Assembly (NCBI GenBank): GCA_039820405.1
Contig: JBCBQC010000017.1
Location: 8,745-72,744 of the forward strand
Length of the DNA stretch: 64,000 nucleotides
Source: CALLVY01 sp937899855
GTDB taxonomy: Bacteria > Bacteroidota > Bacteroidia > Chitinophagales > Saprospiraceae
Direction: 5' to 3'
This document shows positions 9,423 through 18,540 of this stretch, one piece after another. The position numbers and the translations under genes are program-made. The notes under the pieces are model-generated. The model was not told the DNA's origin and ran no database searches. It was given only the letters and a program-made list of their open reading frames with translations. Positions within the stretch are counted from its first letter, which is position 1. Every line of letters starts with the position of its first letter.

Positions 9423-12032
9423 ATGCACCGAATTGCCTGTCTTTGCCTGCTGCTGTGGAGCAGCTGGTCCCTCGTATCGGCCCAGCCGAATACCTCGCTC
9501 GATTACTATTTACCCGCCACCTCTTACGACGAAAACATTCCCAGCCCCGAATCCGTACTGGGCTATCCCGTCGGGAAGTGGCACGCGACTCACGACCAAC
9601 TGGTGCATTACCTGACCCGCCTGGCGGAGGCCGCTCCGCGGGTCCGTCTCGAAACCTACGCCCGCAGCCACGAAGACCGCCCCCTGATCCTGCTCACCAT
9701 CAGCAGCACCCGCAACCTGGACCGCCTCGAAAGCATCCGTACCGAACACCTCCAACTGACCGATCCCCAGCGGTCGGACCAACTGGACCTGACGGCCATG
9801 CCCGCCGTCGTGTACCAGGGCTACACCATCCACGGCAACGAAGCCAGTGGGGCCAACGCCGCGCTGCTGGTGGCCTACTACCTGGCCGCGGGGCAGGGGC
9901 CCGAAGTCGAAGCGCTTTTGGAAAACACCGTCATCCTGCTGGATCCCTGCTACAATCCCGATGGCCTCCACCGTTTTTCGACCTGGGTCAACATGCACAA
10001 GAGCAAAAGTGGCGTGACCGACCCCAATACGCGCGAATTTGGGGAAGTGTGGCCCGGTGGGCGTACCAACCACTACTGGTTTGACCTCAATCGCGACTGG
10101 CTGCTGCTGACCCACCCCGAGTCGCGGGGGCGGATCCGCAATTTCCACCGTTGGAAACCCAACATCCTGACCGATCACCACGAAATGGGCTCCAATTCGA
10201 CCTACTTCTTTCAACCCGGCGTTCCCTCGCGGACCAATCCCCTGACGCCGGAGCAGAACCAGGAATTGACCGGTAAAATCGGCGACTTTCACGCCGCCGC
10301 CCTCGATGAGATCGGCTCGCAGTACTACACCCGCGAAAGCTTCGACGATTTCTACTACGGTAAGGGCTCTACCTATCCCGACATCAACGCCTGCATCGGT
10401 ATCCTCTTCGAGCAGGCCAGCTCCCGGGGCCACCTCCGCGAGACCAGCAATGGCTTGCTGTCCTTTCCCTTTACCATCCGCAATCAGGTGCGTACTTCCC
10501 TGTCGACCCTGCGGGCGGCGCGCGAACTCCGCCCCGAACTCCTCGAATTCCAACGCCAATTTTTTCGCAATGCCGCTCGGGAAGCCCGCGCCGACGACAA
10601 CCAAGCTTACGTATACACCAGCTCCGACCGGACCCGACTCTACCACTTCAACGACATCCTGGAGCGTCACCAAATCGAACACTACCCCCTCGCCCAGGAC
10701 CTCCAGGCTGGAGGCCAGGACTACACCCGCGGCCAAGCTTTCGTGGTGCCCCTCCAACAGCAGCAGTACCGTCTGATCAAGGCGATTTTCTCGACCTCAA
10801 CGGAGTTTCGCGATAGCATCTTTTACGATGTCTCGGCCTGGACGATGCCCCTGGCCTTTGATCTGGACTATACCGCACTAACGAGCAAAACCTACAGGGC
10901 CAACCTCCTGGGCGATCCCAGGCCCCCCGAATTTCCGACGGGACAGTTGTACGCCAGTAGCGCGGCTCCGGTGGGTTACCTGTTTTCCTGGGAGGGCTAC
11001 TACGCCCCGAAAGCCCTACAGCGAATCTTTACCCGGGGCCTCCGCGCCAAGCTGGCCACCCGGCCCTTTAGCTTGGAGCTGGCCGGGGCGGAACGCTCGT
11101 TTGGAGCGGGAACGGTCTTTGTACCCCTACAAAATCAAGCCCTGAGCCCCGCGGAAATCAAGACCCTAATGAGCCAATTGGCGGAAGACTGTGGGATCGA
11201 CATTTGGGCTACGGCAACCGGACTGACGCCCACGGGGATTGACCTGGGGAGCCCCTCGATGTTGCCCTTGAAAAAGCCGGGCGTCCTGATGGTGGTGGGA
11301 CCGGGGGCTTCGGCCTACGATGCGGGGGAGGTCTGGCACTTGCTGGATACCCGTTACGAAGTGCCCGTGACGATGGTGGAAGGACCGGAGGTGGCGGGGT
11401 TGGAACTGGAAAAATATTCGGTCATCGTACTGGTGGATGGCTCGCACGGCAGTCTGAATCGGGCGGTGGAACCGCTCAAGCGTTGGGTGCAATCCGGGGG
11501 CGTGATCGTGGCGATGGAACGGGCGGTCAATTGGGTGCGGAACAATGGCTTGGTCAATGTCGAATTGAGGAAGGAGGACCGTAAGAAGCGGCGGAAGGAG
11601 CGGCGTCCCTACGGCCAATTGTCGAGTGATCGGGGCGCGGAAGTGATCGGCGGGGCGATTTTTCAAACCGAATTGGACCTCAGCCATCCGCTTTGCTACG
11701 GCTTTGGCGATGCGGACTTGTCGGTCTTTCGGCAGGGGAAAATTTTTATGGAGCTACCGACCAATCCCTACGCGGCGCCCCTGGTATACACGGCGGCGCC
11801 CCTCCGCAGTGGGTACATTTCGAGTCGCAACCTGCGCCAGTTGCAGGGTACGGCGGCCGTAGTGGTGGGACGCATGGGGCAGGGCCGGGTCATCTGTCTG
11901 GCCGATAATCCCAATTTCCGGGGATTTTGGTACGGAACCAATAAGCTATTTGCCAATGCGCTGTTCTTTGGCAACCTCATCAGTAGCCGCTCGGCGGAGA
12001 TGCCCAAGGAGGAAGAAGAAGAGGAAGAGTAA
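9423..12032 (+). CDS. M14-family zinc carboxypeptidase, secreted
   Basis: The product has 869 residues with signal peptide MHRIACLCLLLWSSWSLVSA. The M14 core carries the zinc pair H137 and E140 (YTIHGNEASG), a DLNRDW arginine motif at 221-226, a DHHEMG segment (251-256) likely to give the third ligand, and a candidate catalytic glutamate E330 (ILFEQASSRG). Residues about 625-730 (GVLMVVGPGASAYDAGEV, then VIVLVDGSHGSL) resemble a class I glutamine-amidotransferase-like fold, a known companion of large M14 proteins. The protein ends in seven glutamates (MPKEEEEEEE), which is unusual. Likely a periplasmic or extracellular peptidase; the substrate is unknown. Confidence 0.9.
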   Translation: MHRIACLCLLLWSSWSLVSAQPNTSLDYYLPATSYDENIPSPESVLGYPVGKWHATHDQLVHYLTRLAEAAPRVRLETYARSHEDRPLILLTISSTRNLDRLESIRTEHLQLTDPQRSDQLDLTAMPAVVYQGYTIHGNEASGANAALLVAYYLAAGQGPEVEALLENTVILLDPCYNPDGLHRFSTWVNMHKSKSGVTDPNTREFGEVWPGGRTNHYWFDLNRDWLLLTHPESRGRIRNFHRWKPNILTDHHEMGSNSTYFFQPGVPSRTNPLTPEQNQELTGKIGDFHAAALDEIGSQYYTRESFDDFYYGKGSTYPDINACIGILFEQASSRGHLRETSNGLLSFPFTIRNQVRTSLSTLRAARELRPELLEFQRQFFRNAAREARADDNQAYVYTSSDRTRLYHFNDILERHQIEHYPLAQDLQAGGQDYTRGQAFVVPLQQQQYRLIKAIFSTSTEFRDSIFYDVSAWTMPLAFDLDYTALTSKTYRANLLGDPRPPEFPTGQLYASSAAPVGYLFSWEGYYAPKALQRIFTRGLRAKLATRPFSLELAGAERSFGAGTVFVPLQNQALSPAEIKTLMSQLAEDCGIDIWATATGLTPTGIDLGSPSMLPLKKPGVLMVVGPGASAYDAGEVWHLLDTRYEVPVTMVEGPEVAGLELEKYSVIVLVDGSHGSLNRAVEPLKRWVQSGGVIVAMERAVNWVRNNGLVNVELRKEDRKKRRKERRPYGQLSSDRGAEVIGGAIFQTELDLSHPLCYGFGDADLSVFRQGKIFMELPTNPYAAPLVYTAAPLRSGYISSRNLRQLQGTAAVVVGRMGQGRVICLADNPNFRGFWYGTNKLFANALFFGNLISSRSAEMPKEEEEEEE

Positions 12033-12034
12033 GT

Positions 12035-12100
12035 ATAAGCAGTTGGCAGGGGCCCCGCGTCACCCGTATCGGATTGGTGGCGCGGAGCCTGCTTATTTTG
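12035..12100. terminator. Bidirectional terminator between M14 gene and alaS
   Basis: The outer arms ATAAGCAG (12035-12042) and CTGCTTAT (12089-12096) are perfectly complementary. They enclose a second long stem GGCCCCGCGTCACC / GGTGGCGCGGAGCC with one mismatch and one wobble. T-rich tracts follow on the plus side. It sits between convergent stop codons. Confidence 0.75.
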
Positions 12101-12107
12101 TGGTATA

Positions 12108-14738
12108 CTAAGAAGCTACTAGCGTCTTGGCTTTGGCCAGGGCCGCGTCGATCCCGCTGAGGTCGCTGCCACCCGCGGTGGCAAAAAAGGCTTGGCCACC
12201 ACCACCGCCTTTGATTTCCTTGGCCAGTTCGCGGACCAGCTTGCCCGCGTGTAGGTCCTTTTCGGCGATCAAGCTCTCGCTGATCGTCACCACCAGTTGG
12301 GGCTTACCCTTTACTTCGGCTCCGAAGACGATGAGGGCATCGCCCAGTTCCTTTTCGATCTGGTAAGCAAGGGTTTTGATGGCTTTGGCGTCGTTGAGTG
12401 GGAGGCGGCTGGCGATAAAATTGATGCCGGTGAGTTGCTCGGCCTTGCGGACGAGTTCGTCCTTGAGACCGCCCGCCTGGGCCGCCCGCAGTTTTTCCAA
12501 TTCCTTTTTCAGTTGCTTGTTTTCCTCCATCAGGGAGGCGATGTTTTTGGCGGTATGTTTGGGGTTTTTAAACAGGCCCCGAATGTTCTGGAGTTCGCCC
12601 AGTTCTTCCTGGAGGTAGTCCTCGGCCCGGTCGGCCGTCAGGGCTTCGATGCGGCGGACACCAGCCGCCACGCCACCCTCGCTGGTGATTTTGAGGAAGC
12701 CAATTTTTCCCGTGGCCGGGACGTGGCAACCCCCGCACAACTCGCGCGAGTAATCGGGATCGAAGGTGATCATGCGGACGTTTTCCCCGTATTTTTCCCC
12801 AAAAAGCATCATGGCTCCGGCGGCCTGCGCCTCGGCGATGGGGATGCTCCGTGCTTCTTCGAGGGCAATGTTTTCCCGAATCTTGCGGTTGACCAAGCTT
12901 TCGATCTGGGCGATCTGGTCGGCGGTAACCTTCTGGAAGTGCGAAAAGTCAAAGCGCAGGTATTTGTCGTTGACCAGGGATCCTTTTTGCTGGACGTGGG
13001 TGCCCAGCACCTGCCGTAGGGCCGCGTGAAGGAGGTGGGTGGCGGAGTGATTGTTCTCCGTCAGGTGGCGCCGCTGGCGATTGACTTGGGCCCTTACGGG
13101 AAGGTCGATTTGCGGAGGGAGGTGCTTGACGTAGTGGATGATCAGGTCATTCTCCTTTTGGGTATTCAACACGGGTACCTTTTCTTCCCCAAACCACAAC
13201 AAACCCGTATCGCCCACCTGGCCACCACCCTCCGCGTAGAAGGGGGTACGGTCGAGAACGACCTGGTACTGTTCCTTTTGTTTGACCAGTACCGTCCGGT
13301 ATTTGAGGACCCGGGCTCCGTCGAGGCTCAGCTCGTCGTAACCGACAAAGCTTACGCCTACGGCATCGTGCAGTACCTGCCAGTCGCCCACCTCTTTTTT
13401 GGCATCGGCGCGCGAACGTTCCTTTTGCACGTTGAGGGCTGCCTGGTAACCCGCCTCGTCGATGGTCCAGCCCTTTTCGGCCGCGAGCAGGCGGGTCAGG
13501 TCGATGGGAAAACCAAAGGTGTCGAGCAGCTCAAAAGCAGCTTGGCCATTGACCACTCCGTCGACCACTGCGAGGTTTTCGAAGCGGCCCAGTCCGCGGT
13601 CGAGGGTGAGCAGGAAGGCCTTTTCCTCGGCCAGTACGATCTTGCTAACCTGATCGATTTGGGCCTGGAGCTCGGGAAAGACCCCGGCGAAGGCTTCGGC
13701 CAATAGGGGTACTAGGCGGTAGAGGAAGGGCTCCTTGATGTGGAGAAAGGAAAAATAGTACCGCACCGCCCGGCGAAGGATTCGGCGGATGACGTAGCCT
13801 GCCCCTCCGCTATCGGGCAATTGCCCATCGGCGATGGTAAAGCTGACGGCGCGGATGTGATCGACCACGACGCGCATGGCGATGTCCGTTTTGGCCTCGG
13901 GAGCGTAGCTAAAGGTGTAGGGGATGCCCGCCGTCTTTTCGACAAACTGGATGAAGGGCGTAAAGACGTCGGTATCGTAATTGGACTTTTTGTTTTGAAT
14001 GGCCATGCAGAGGCGTTCGAAGCCCATCCCGGTGTCGACGTGTTTTTGGGGGAGGGCTTCGAGCGAGCCGTCGGCTTTGCGGTTGAACTGGATAAAGACC
14101 AGGTTCCAGATTTCGATGACTTCGGGATCGTCTTGATTGACGAGGCTTTTGCCATCGATGGTGGCGCGGGCGGCATCGTCCCGGAGGTCGATGTGAATTT
14201 CGGAGCAGGGGCCACAGGGGCCGGTATCGCCCATTTCCCAAAAATTGTCCTTGCGATCGAAGTAGAGGATGCGGTCCTCGGGGATCCAGTTTTTCCAGAA
14301 ATCCACCGCCTCCTGATCCGCTGCGAGGCCATCTTTTTCATCGCCTTCAAACACCGAGACGTAGAGTCGCCCGGGGTCGAGCCCGTACTCGGTGGTGAGC
14401 AGCTCCCAGGCCCAAGCGATGGCTTCCTCCTTGAAATAATTGCCAAAGGACCAGTTGCCGAGCATCTCGAACATGGTATGGTGGTAGCTGTCGATACCGA
14501 CCTCCTCCAGATCGTTGTGCTTGCCCGATACGCGGAGGCACTTTTGCGTATCGGCAATCCGTGCTTGGGGGGGGATGCCGTTGCCCAGGAAGAAATCCTT
14601 GAATTGGTTCATCCCGGCGTTGGTAAACATGAGGGTGGGATCGGCTTTGTTGACAATCGGTGCGGATGGCACGATTTTGTGGCCTTTACTTTTGAAGAAA
14701 TCCAAGAATTTTTGCCGTATTTGGGTCGCATTCATCAT
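12108..14738 (-). CDS. alaS: Alanine--tRNA ligase
   Basis: The product has 876 residues, the usual length for bacterial AlaRS, which charges tRNA-Ala in the cytoplasm. The N-terminal class II core begins MMNATQIRQKFLDFFKSKGH and includes FTNAGMNQFKD and the ADTQKCLRVSGKHNDLEEVG region. The editing domain carries the NNHSATHLLH zinc motif and the CGGCHVPATGKIG motif. A coiled segment and a C-terminal C-Ala/DHHA1-like domain with GGGGGQ follow. Translation could start at either of the first two ATGs. It is divergent from the M23 peptidase gene, and a 9-bp palindrome lies in its upstream region (14776-14819). Confidence 0.98.
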   Translation of the reverse strand: MMNATQIRQKFLDFFKSKGHKIVPSAPIVNKADPTLMFTNAGMNQFKDFFLGNGIPPQARIADTQKCLRVSGKHNDLEEVGIDSYHHTMFEMLGNWSFGNYFKEEAIAWAWELLTTEYGLDPGRLYVSVFEGDEKDGLAADQEAVDFWKNWIPEDRILYFDRKDNFWEMGDTGPCGPCSEIHIDLRDDAARATIDGKSLVNQDDPEVIEIWNLVFIQFNRKADGSLEALPQKHVDTGMGFERLCMAIQNKKSNYDTDVFTPFIQFVEKTAGIPYTFSYAPEAKTDIAMRVVVDHIRAVSFTIADGQLPDSGGAGYVIRRILRRAVRYYFSFLHIKEPFLYRLVPLLAEAFAGVFPELQAQIDQVSKIVLAEEKAFLLTLDRGLGRFENLAVVDGVVNGQAAFELLDTFGFPIDLTRLLAAEKGWTIDEAGYQAALNVQKERSRADAKKEVGDWQVLHDAVGVSFVGYDELSLDGARVLKYRTVLVKQKEQYQVVLDRTPFYAEGGGQVGDTGLLWFGEEKVPVLNTQKENDLIIHYVKHLPPQIDLPVRAQVNRQRRHLTENNHSATHLLHAALRQVLGTHVQQKGSLVNDKYLRFDFSHFQKVTADQIAQIESLVNRKIRENIALEEARSIPIAEAQAAGAMMLFGEKYGENVRMITFDPDYSRELCGGCHVPATGKIGFLKITSEGGVAAGVRRIEALTADRAEDYLQEELGELQNIRGLFKNPKHTAKNIASLMEENKQLKKELEKLRAAQAGGLKDELVRKAEQLTGINFIASRLPLNDAKAIKTLAYQIEKELGDALIVFGAEVKGKPQLVVTISESLIAEKDLHAGKLVRELAKEIKGGGGGQAFFATAGGSDLSGIDAALAKAKTLVAS

Positions 14739-14775
14739 CGTAGGAGCAGTGATTTGTAGTTTTGAATCTTAACTT

Positions 14776-14819
14776 TTGTGACAGGTGATTTTTAGTTTGG
14801 TATTTTTAGGCTGTCACAA
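14776..14819. promoter_or_regulatory. Inverted repeat upstream of alaS
   Basis: Perfect 9-bp arms TTGTGACAG / CTGTCACAA are separated by 26 bp containing ATTTTTAG twice. It lies 38-81 bp upstream of the alaS start codon. E. coli AlaRS is known to repress its own promoter by binding a palindrome; whether this repeat plays the same part here is inference. Confidence 0.4.
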
Positions 14820-14936
14820 CCTGCTGGAATTCGCAAAAAAATTACAATGGCATTACAATTAGTGCTAATATGTTCACTTTCTTGCGTAAAGTATTAAGAA
14901 AAGCTGTAATTCCAGGATTTTTTAATGAGAGAAACT

Positions 14937-14968
14937 TTTGAATTTTTAAGACCTGGCAACTAACTTTG
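14937..14968 (+). promoter_or_regulatory. Bacteroidota sigma-A promoter of the M23 gene
   Basis: TTTG (14937-14940), a 20-nt spacer and TAACTTTG (14961-14968) match the Bacteroidota consensus in both boxes. Transcription would start near 14975 and leave an 80-nt leader containing the AGCCGAA/TTCGGCT hairpin. Confidence 0.75.
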
Positions 14969-15054
14969 GCAGCGCATATTGAGAAAACTAACCTTTTCAG
15001 CCGAAAAATAGTGCCGCAAAAATAGCTAAATTCGGCTAACGAATAAAGGGCTTT

Positions 15055-16038
15055 ATGAGAAAAGAAAAATTCGTTTACAACGACCAGACTCTACGTTATG
15101 AGAAGGTCGTTGAACCGCTGAGAGTGATTCTCCTAAGAGTATTAGGATTCGTTTCCGCCGTCGTCCTGGCCGCGGTCATCATCATCTCCATTGCCTATAC
15201 TTATTTTCCCTCCCCCAAGGAAAAAGCCTTGATGCGGGAGATCAACCAGATGGAGTACAAGTACGCTACCCTCAACAACAAGATGGATTTGATGTCGAAG
15301 GTCCTGAATAATGTTCAGGAACGTGACGCCAGTGTGCACCGGATGCTGTTTGGGATGGATCCCATCGATGGGGATGTTTGGAATGGTGGTATTGGGGGGC
15401 ACGATCGGTACAGCAACTTGACCGACTACAAGTCGACGGGAGAATTGCTGCGGGCCACGGAAGGGAAAATGGACAAGCTGATGCGTCAGGTCAGCATCCA
15501 GTCGCAGTCTTTGGATGAGATTGAGGTCCTGGCGGCGGACAAGGAAAAAATGCTGGCCTCGATTCCGGCCATCAAGCCCGTTCGCTCGGACAAGTTGAAG
15601 CGCAACATTCGCTCGCTCTCCGGCTTTGGATGGCGTTTGCACCCCATTTACAAGCGGCGCAAGATGCACACTGGGCTCGACTTCACCTCGCCGAGCGGTA
15701 CGCCGATCCAGGCTACGGGTGATGGCATTGTAACGGCGGTAAAGAAAATCAAGAATGGCTATGGCAACCACGTCATCATCGATCACGGCTATGGCTACAA
15801 ATCGCTGTACGCCCACATGAGCAAGATTGAGGTCCAACGCGGGCAGAAGGTTCAGCGGGGGCAGCAAATCGGTGCGGTGGGCAATACGGGCACCTCGACG
15901 GCGCCACATTTGCATTACGAAGTCATTTTCAAGGGGAAAAAAGTCAATCCGATCCACTACTGTATGGATGGTTTGACCCCCGAGCAGTACCAAGAATTGG
16001 TCAACGAAGCAGCCATCCCGAATCAGTCGTTTGATTAG
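15055..16038 (+). CDS. M23 family metallopeptidase, membrane-anchored
   Basis: The product has 327 residues: a short cytoplasmic N-terminus, one TM helix at about 24-49, a coiled-coil stretch (about 54-170), then a LytM/M23 domain from about 185. The zinc ligands are visible: H205 and D209 (KMHTGLDF) and H287 in HLH (285-287), with H254 (LYAHMS) as the general base. All catalytic residues are present, so it should be an active peptidoglycan endopeptidase rather than an EnvC-type activator. It is divergent from alaS, an arrangement I recall as common in Bacteroidota. Confidence 0.95.
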   Translation: MRKEKFVYNDQTLRYEKVVEPLRVILLRVLGFVSAVVLAAVIIISIAYTYFPSPKEKALMREINQMEYKYATLNNKMDLMSKVLNNVQERDASVHRMLFGMDPIDGDVWNGGIGGHDRYSNLTDYKSTGELLRATEGKMDKLMRQVSIQSQSLDEIEVLAADKEKMLASIPAIKPVRSDKLKRNIRSLSGFGWRLHPIYKRRKMHTGLDFTSPSGTPIQATGDGIVTAVKKIKNGYGNHVIIDHGYGYKSLYAHMSKIEVQRGQKVQRGQQIGAVGNTGTSTAPHLHYEVIFKGKKVNPIHYCMDGLTPEQYQELVNEAAIPNQSFD

Positions 16039-16064
16039 GATCGGGCCTTGTTCCGGGCTGTTTC

Positions 16065-16101
16065 AAAACGCCCCGTACCTCCAGGTGCGGGGCGTTTTTT
16101 G
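16065..16101 (+). terminator. Rho-independent terminator after M23 gene
   Basis: Stem ACGCCCCGTACCT (16068-16080) / AGGTGCGGGGCGT (16083-16095), one wobble-type mismatch, two-nt loop, followed by a run of T. Confidence 0.9.
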
Positions 16102-16236
16102 TTGAGCAATTCGGGGTAGCGTTCGCAAGCTCATAGCCCGCGTTCCCGGGCTGGAGGCTGCGCTGGGCAATTGGCGCTTCTTTGGACCGTGGGGAAGGGA
16201 TAATTTGGGTCATCTCTTAATCCAAAAAAAATCATC

Positions 16237-17133
16237 ATGAAAAGATGGCCATTCCTATTTTTAGTACTCAGTGGGCTCATCGTCCTTAGCAGTTGTACCA
16301 AAAACGAGAGCGAACAAGTGGAGCTACAGACCTTGTCTGACCTTCCCCAAGCGCGTTTTGGCGAAACGCCCAACTGTGAAGAATGCGTGACCCCCGGTTT
16401 TATCGAGCTGCGCGAGATTGAACGCCGCAGTGCCGAGCTACACTGGGCGGCTGCCGATAGCCCCGACCCCGATCCCGACTGTGGTGGTTATTACCTCATC
16501 ACCCTGTTTAACCTCAATACCGGTGCCACCCGCGATTTCGCCGGCTGGAGCAGCCCCTTCCAATTCGACAACCTAATGCCCTGCACGGAGTACGAAGTGC
16601 GGATCTCTTACGTGAACGAGTTCTGTGCCTCCGCCCCCGCCAAGACAACCTTCACCACGGATTGCCACTGCGACATCGAAAGTATTCTCCCTTTTCAGGC
16701 TTATTTTGCCAACGTCCGCATTGGGGAGAAGGAATTTGAGCTCAACGAACCCTACGTCGACTACCTCAACTCCACCAACCAGGTGGCTACCTTTAGTCCG
16801 GGACAGCCCCTGATCATCAACACGCAAGTTTTCTTGACCATCCCTCCCCCCACTCCCTGGATCATCAAATTGTGGGTAGACTTTGACCAGAACGGCAGCT
16901 TTACGGACCCGGGGGAATTCGTACATTTCCAACAACTGGGGGCGGTACTACCCGGCTTGTTTGACATTACCCTCGGGCCGATCAATTTCCCCAATGTTAC
17001 GGCCTGCAAGCTCACCGCTCGGATGGTACTCAGCCCCGACCCCAACGCCGGTCCTTGCGGAACCTTCGCCATTGGGCAGACGGTAGACTTTACCTTTAAC
17101 TCTGCCGACAATTGCGGATTAGATCCCATTTAA
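16237..17133 (+). CDS. Lipoprotein with fibronectin III-like and GEVED-like domains
   Basis: The product has 298 residues. The signal MKRWPFLFLVLSGLIVLSSC ends in a clear lipobox with C20 as the lipidation site. Residues about 50-130 have the strand pattern of a fibronectin type III domain (ELHWAAADSPDPD, YEVRISYVNEF). Residues about 205-295 resemble the GEVED domain (KLWVDFDQNGSFTDPGEFV), common in secreted Bacteroidota proteins. No sorting domain is seen, so it is probably held in the outer membrane by lipid. Function unknown; a stand-alone gene with a terminator on each side. Confidence 0.88.
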   Translation: MKRWPFLFLVLSGLIVLSSCTKNESEQVELQTLSDLPQARFGETPNCEECVTPGFIELREIERRSAELHWAAADSPDPDPDCGGYYLITLFNLNTGATRDFAGWSSPFQFDNLMPCTEYEVRISYVNEFCASAPAKTTFTTDCHCDIESILPFQAYFANVRIGEKEFELNEPYVDYLNSTNQVATFSPGQPLIINTQVFLTIPPPTPWIIKLWVDFDQNGSFTDPGEFVHFQQLGAVLPGLFDITLGPINFPNVTACKLTARMVLSPDPNAGPCGTFAIGQTVDFTFNSADNCGLDPI

Positions 17134-17609
17134 ACAGTTGATACCACGGCCCCGGTGGGGCAACGATGGAACGAGCGTCTTCCCAAATTTGGGAGGACGC
17201 TTTTTTTTAGTGAGCTCCGGTAGGCCAGGAGGTAGGAATGGGCAAAGATGTAATTGAAAATCTCGGCTGGCTCGACTCCCAAACGGGCGGAGTGGAAGGA
17301 AAGTAAAGGGGGTAGGGAAGGGGAGGGGACAGGAGTCGTTTGTTGGGGCCTCGGTGAGCAGCGTGGGGGGGTAGAAAGTGGGCGCTAGCCGCTGGGTAAA
17401 TCCTGCGGATTTTGTTATCGGACCGGCTGGGGAGGGGTCTTAATTTGTGCACCAGATTGCACGGACGACCAGCAATCGATCTTGATACCCAAAGCTGATC
17501 AGCATTGGTACTGGCGGGACTCCGATGGCGCCTGAGGAAGCCCGCATTCGTAGCCATTCCCGAAGCTACGTCAAGCAATAGAGGGAGATCCATTTTAAAA
17601 ACCAATTCA
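17134..17609. other. Intergenic region, 476 bp
   Basis: It begins with a strong terminator (17175-17208). The remainder (17209-17609) is G-rich on the plus strand. I see no convincing promoter boxes, RNA gene or repeat. An open frame on the minus strand lacks any motif and uses improbable composition. Confidence 0.5.
17175..17208 (+). terminator. Rho-independent terminator
   Basis: GCGTCTTCCCAAA (17175-17187) pairs with TTTGGGAGGACGC (17188-17200) with a single mismatch. Eight T residues follow. It terminates the GEVED lipoprotein gene. Confidence 0.9.
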
Positions 17610-18392
17610 ATGAAAACCTTCATCAACTCTCTGAGTATTCTAGCGCTCATTTTGGTCTTTAGTGCCTGTCAAAAGGAAAACAACATGCCCCTGCCCGCCA
17701 CCGATCCCGAGCCGGAAACCAGCTCCTTGGCCTCCGGTTGGCAGAACGATACCAACTGCCGGGTGGACAATGCCAACAACCCCTACGATCAGGTGGGGGC
17801 ACTGCACAATGATTACATCGCCGATTTGGAGGCGCGTTATAATGCTCAAACGCCGCTCGCGGATCTGTACGGGGCCATCGATCATGACATGCAGCGGGAC
17901 TACGGATCGCAACTGCCTCCGGGTTTTTCGGCGGCGGATTATGGAAACACGGTTATCCAAGCGATGCGCGTAGATGCCGTTGGTGCTTACATCGATGCTC
18001 TGGAGACGACGGCGGAGCAGAAAGTCCTGCTCAAGAAGTTGCTCCAGATCATGTATACCTACGAGAGTACGCCCTTGTGTGAGGTGATTGATGCGATTCG
18101 CAATTTTGAGAACAGCTTGCTGCAGCGCTACGCACCGAAGCGCATCCAGGCGGTACTGGTGGCGGCCTCGGTGGGACGTTATTCGCTGGCCTACTGGGAT
18201 GACCGCTTGCAAAACGGACCGTCTTCGGCGTGGAATTGGCGGAAGATCTTTACGGCGGTGGCCGATGGCATTGGTGCGGCTGGTGGTGCCGTAGCGGGTT
18301 CGGCGACGGTGATCGGCGGCATTGCTGGCGGACTGGCGGGAGGCATTTCGGCCAGCGTCGGCTTCTCCCGGGTTTGGGACATTTTCTCTTAA
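17610..18392 (+). CDS. Lipoprotein with C-terminal glycine-rich hydrophobic segment
   Basis: The product has 260 residues. ATG 17610 is chosen because MKTFINSLSILALILVFSAC gives a lipoprotein signal with lipobox FSAC; an upstream in-frame start (17505) would bury it. The middle (about 60-200) is predicted mostly helical and matches no family I recognise. The C-terminus (about 228-258) is a glycine/alanine-rich hydrophobic run (AGGAVAGSATVIGGIAGGLA) like a glycine zipper or the membrane-active part of some bacteriocins. Function unknown. Confidence 0.8.
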   Translation: MKTFINSLSILALILVFSACQKENNMPLPATDPEPETSSLASGWQNDTNCRVDNANNPYDQVGALHNDYIADLEARYNAQTPLADLYGAIDHDMQRDYGSQLPPGFSAADYGNTVIQAMRVDAVGAYIDALETTAEQKVLLKKLLQIMYTYESTPLCEVIDAIRNFENSLLQRYAPKRIQAVLVAASVGRYSLAYWDDRLQNGPSSAWNWRKIFTAVADGIGAAGGAVAGSATVIGGIAGGLAGGISASVGFSRVWDIFS

Positions 18393-18429
18393 TTGGTCGA
18401 CCTCCATACTCTACGAATAAACTTTGCTA

Positions 18430-18455
18430 CGGGCACTCCGATCATCGGAGTGCCC
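18430..18455 (+). terminator. Probable terminator hairpin
   Basis: GGGCACTCCGAT (18431-18442) and ATCGGAGTGCCC (18444-18455) form a perfect stem, extended by an outer C-G pair. The downstream tract is only moderately T-rich (ATTTGTATTTG), so termination strength is uncertain. Confidence 0.65.
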
Positions 18456-18540
18456 GATTTGTATTTGATCCCTTGGTGATCCTGACTTTTTTGGCCATCT
18501 TTCGGTTGGATTTCCATCACGAAGTCAAGTCAACTGGGTC

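Larger units (their letters stand above)
14739..15054. other. Divergent alaS / M23 control region, 316 bp
   Basis: AT-rich gap. It contains the inverted repeat TTGTGACAG (14776-14784) / CTGTCACAA (14811-14819) on the alaS side. It also holds a strong Bacteroidota-type promoter for the M23 gene (14937-14968) and a hairpin AGCCGAA (14999-15005) / TTCGGCT (15031-15037) just before the M23 start codon. Confidence 0.7.

Noticed and set aside
17207..17650. 147-codon minus-strand frame in the intergenic gap
   Set aside because: No motif, odd composition and overlap with a strong terminator on the plus strand.
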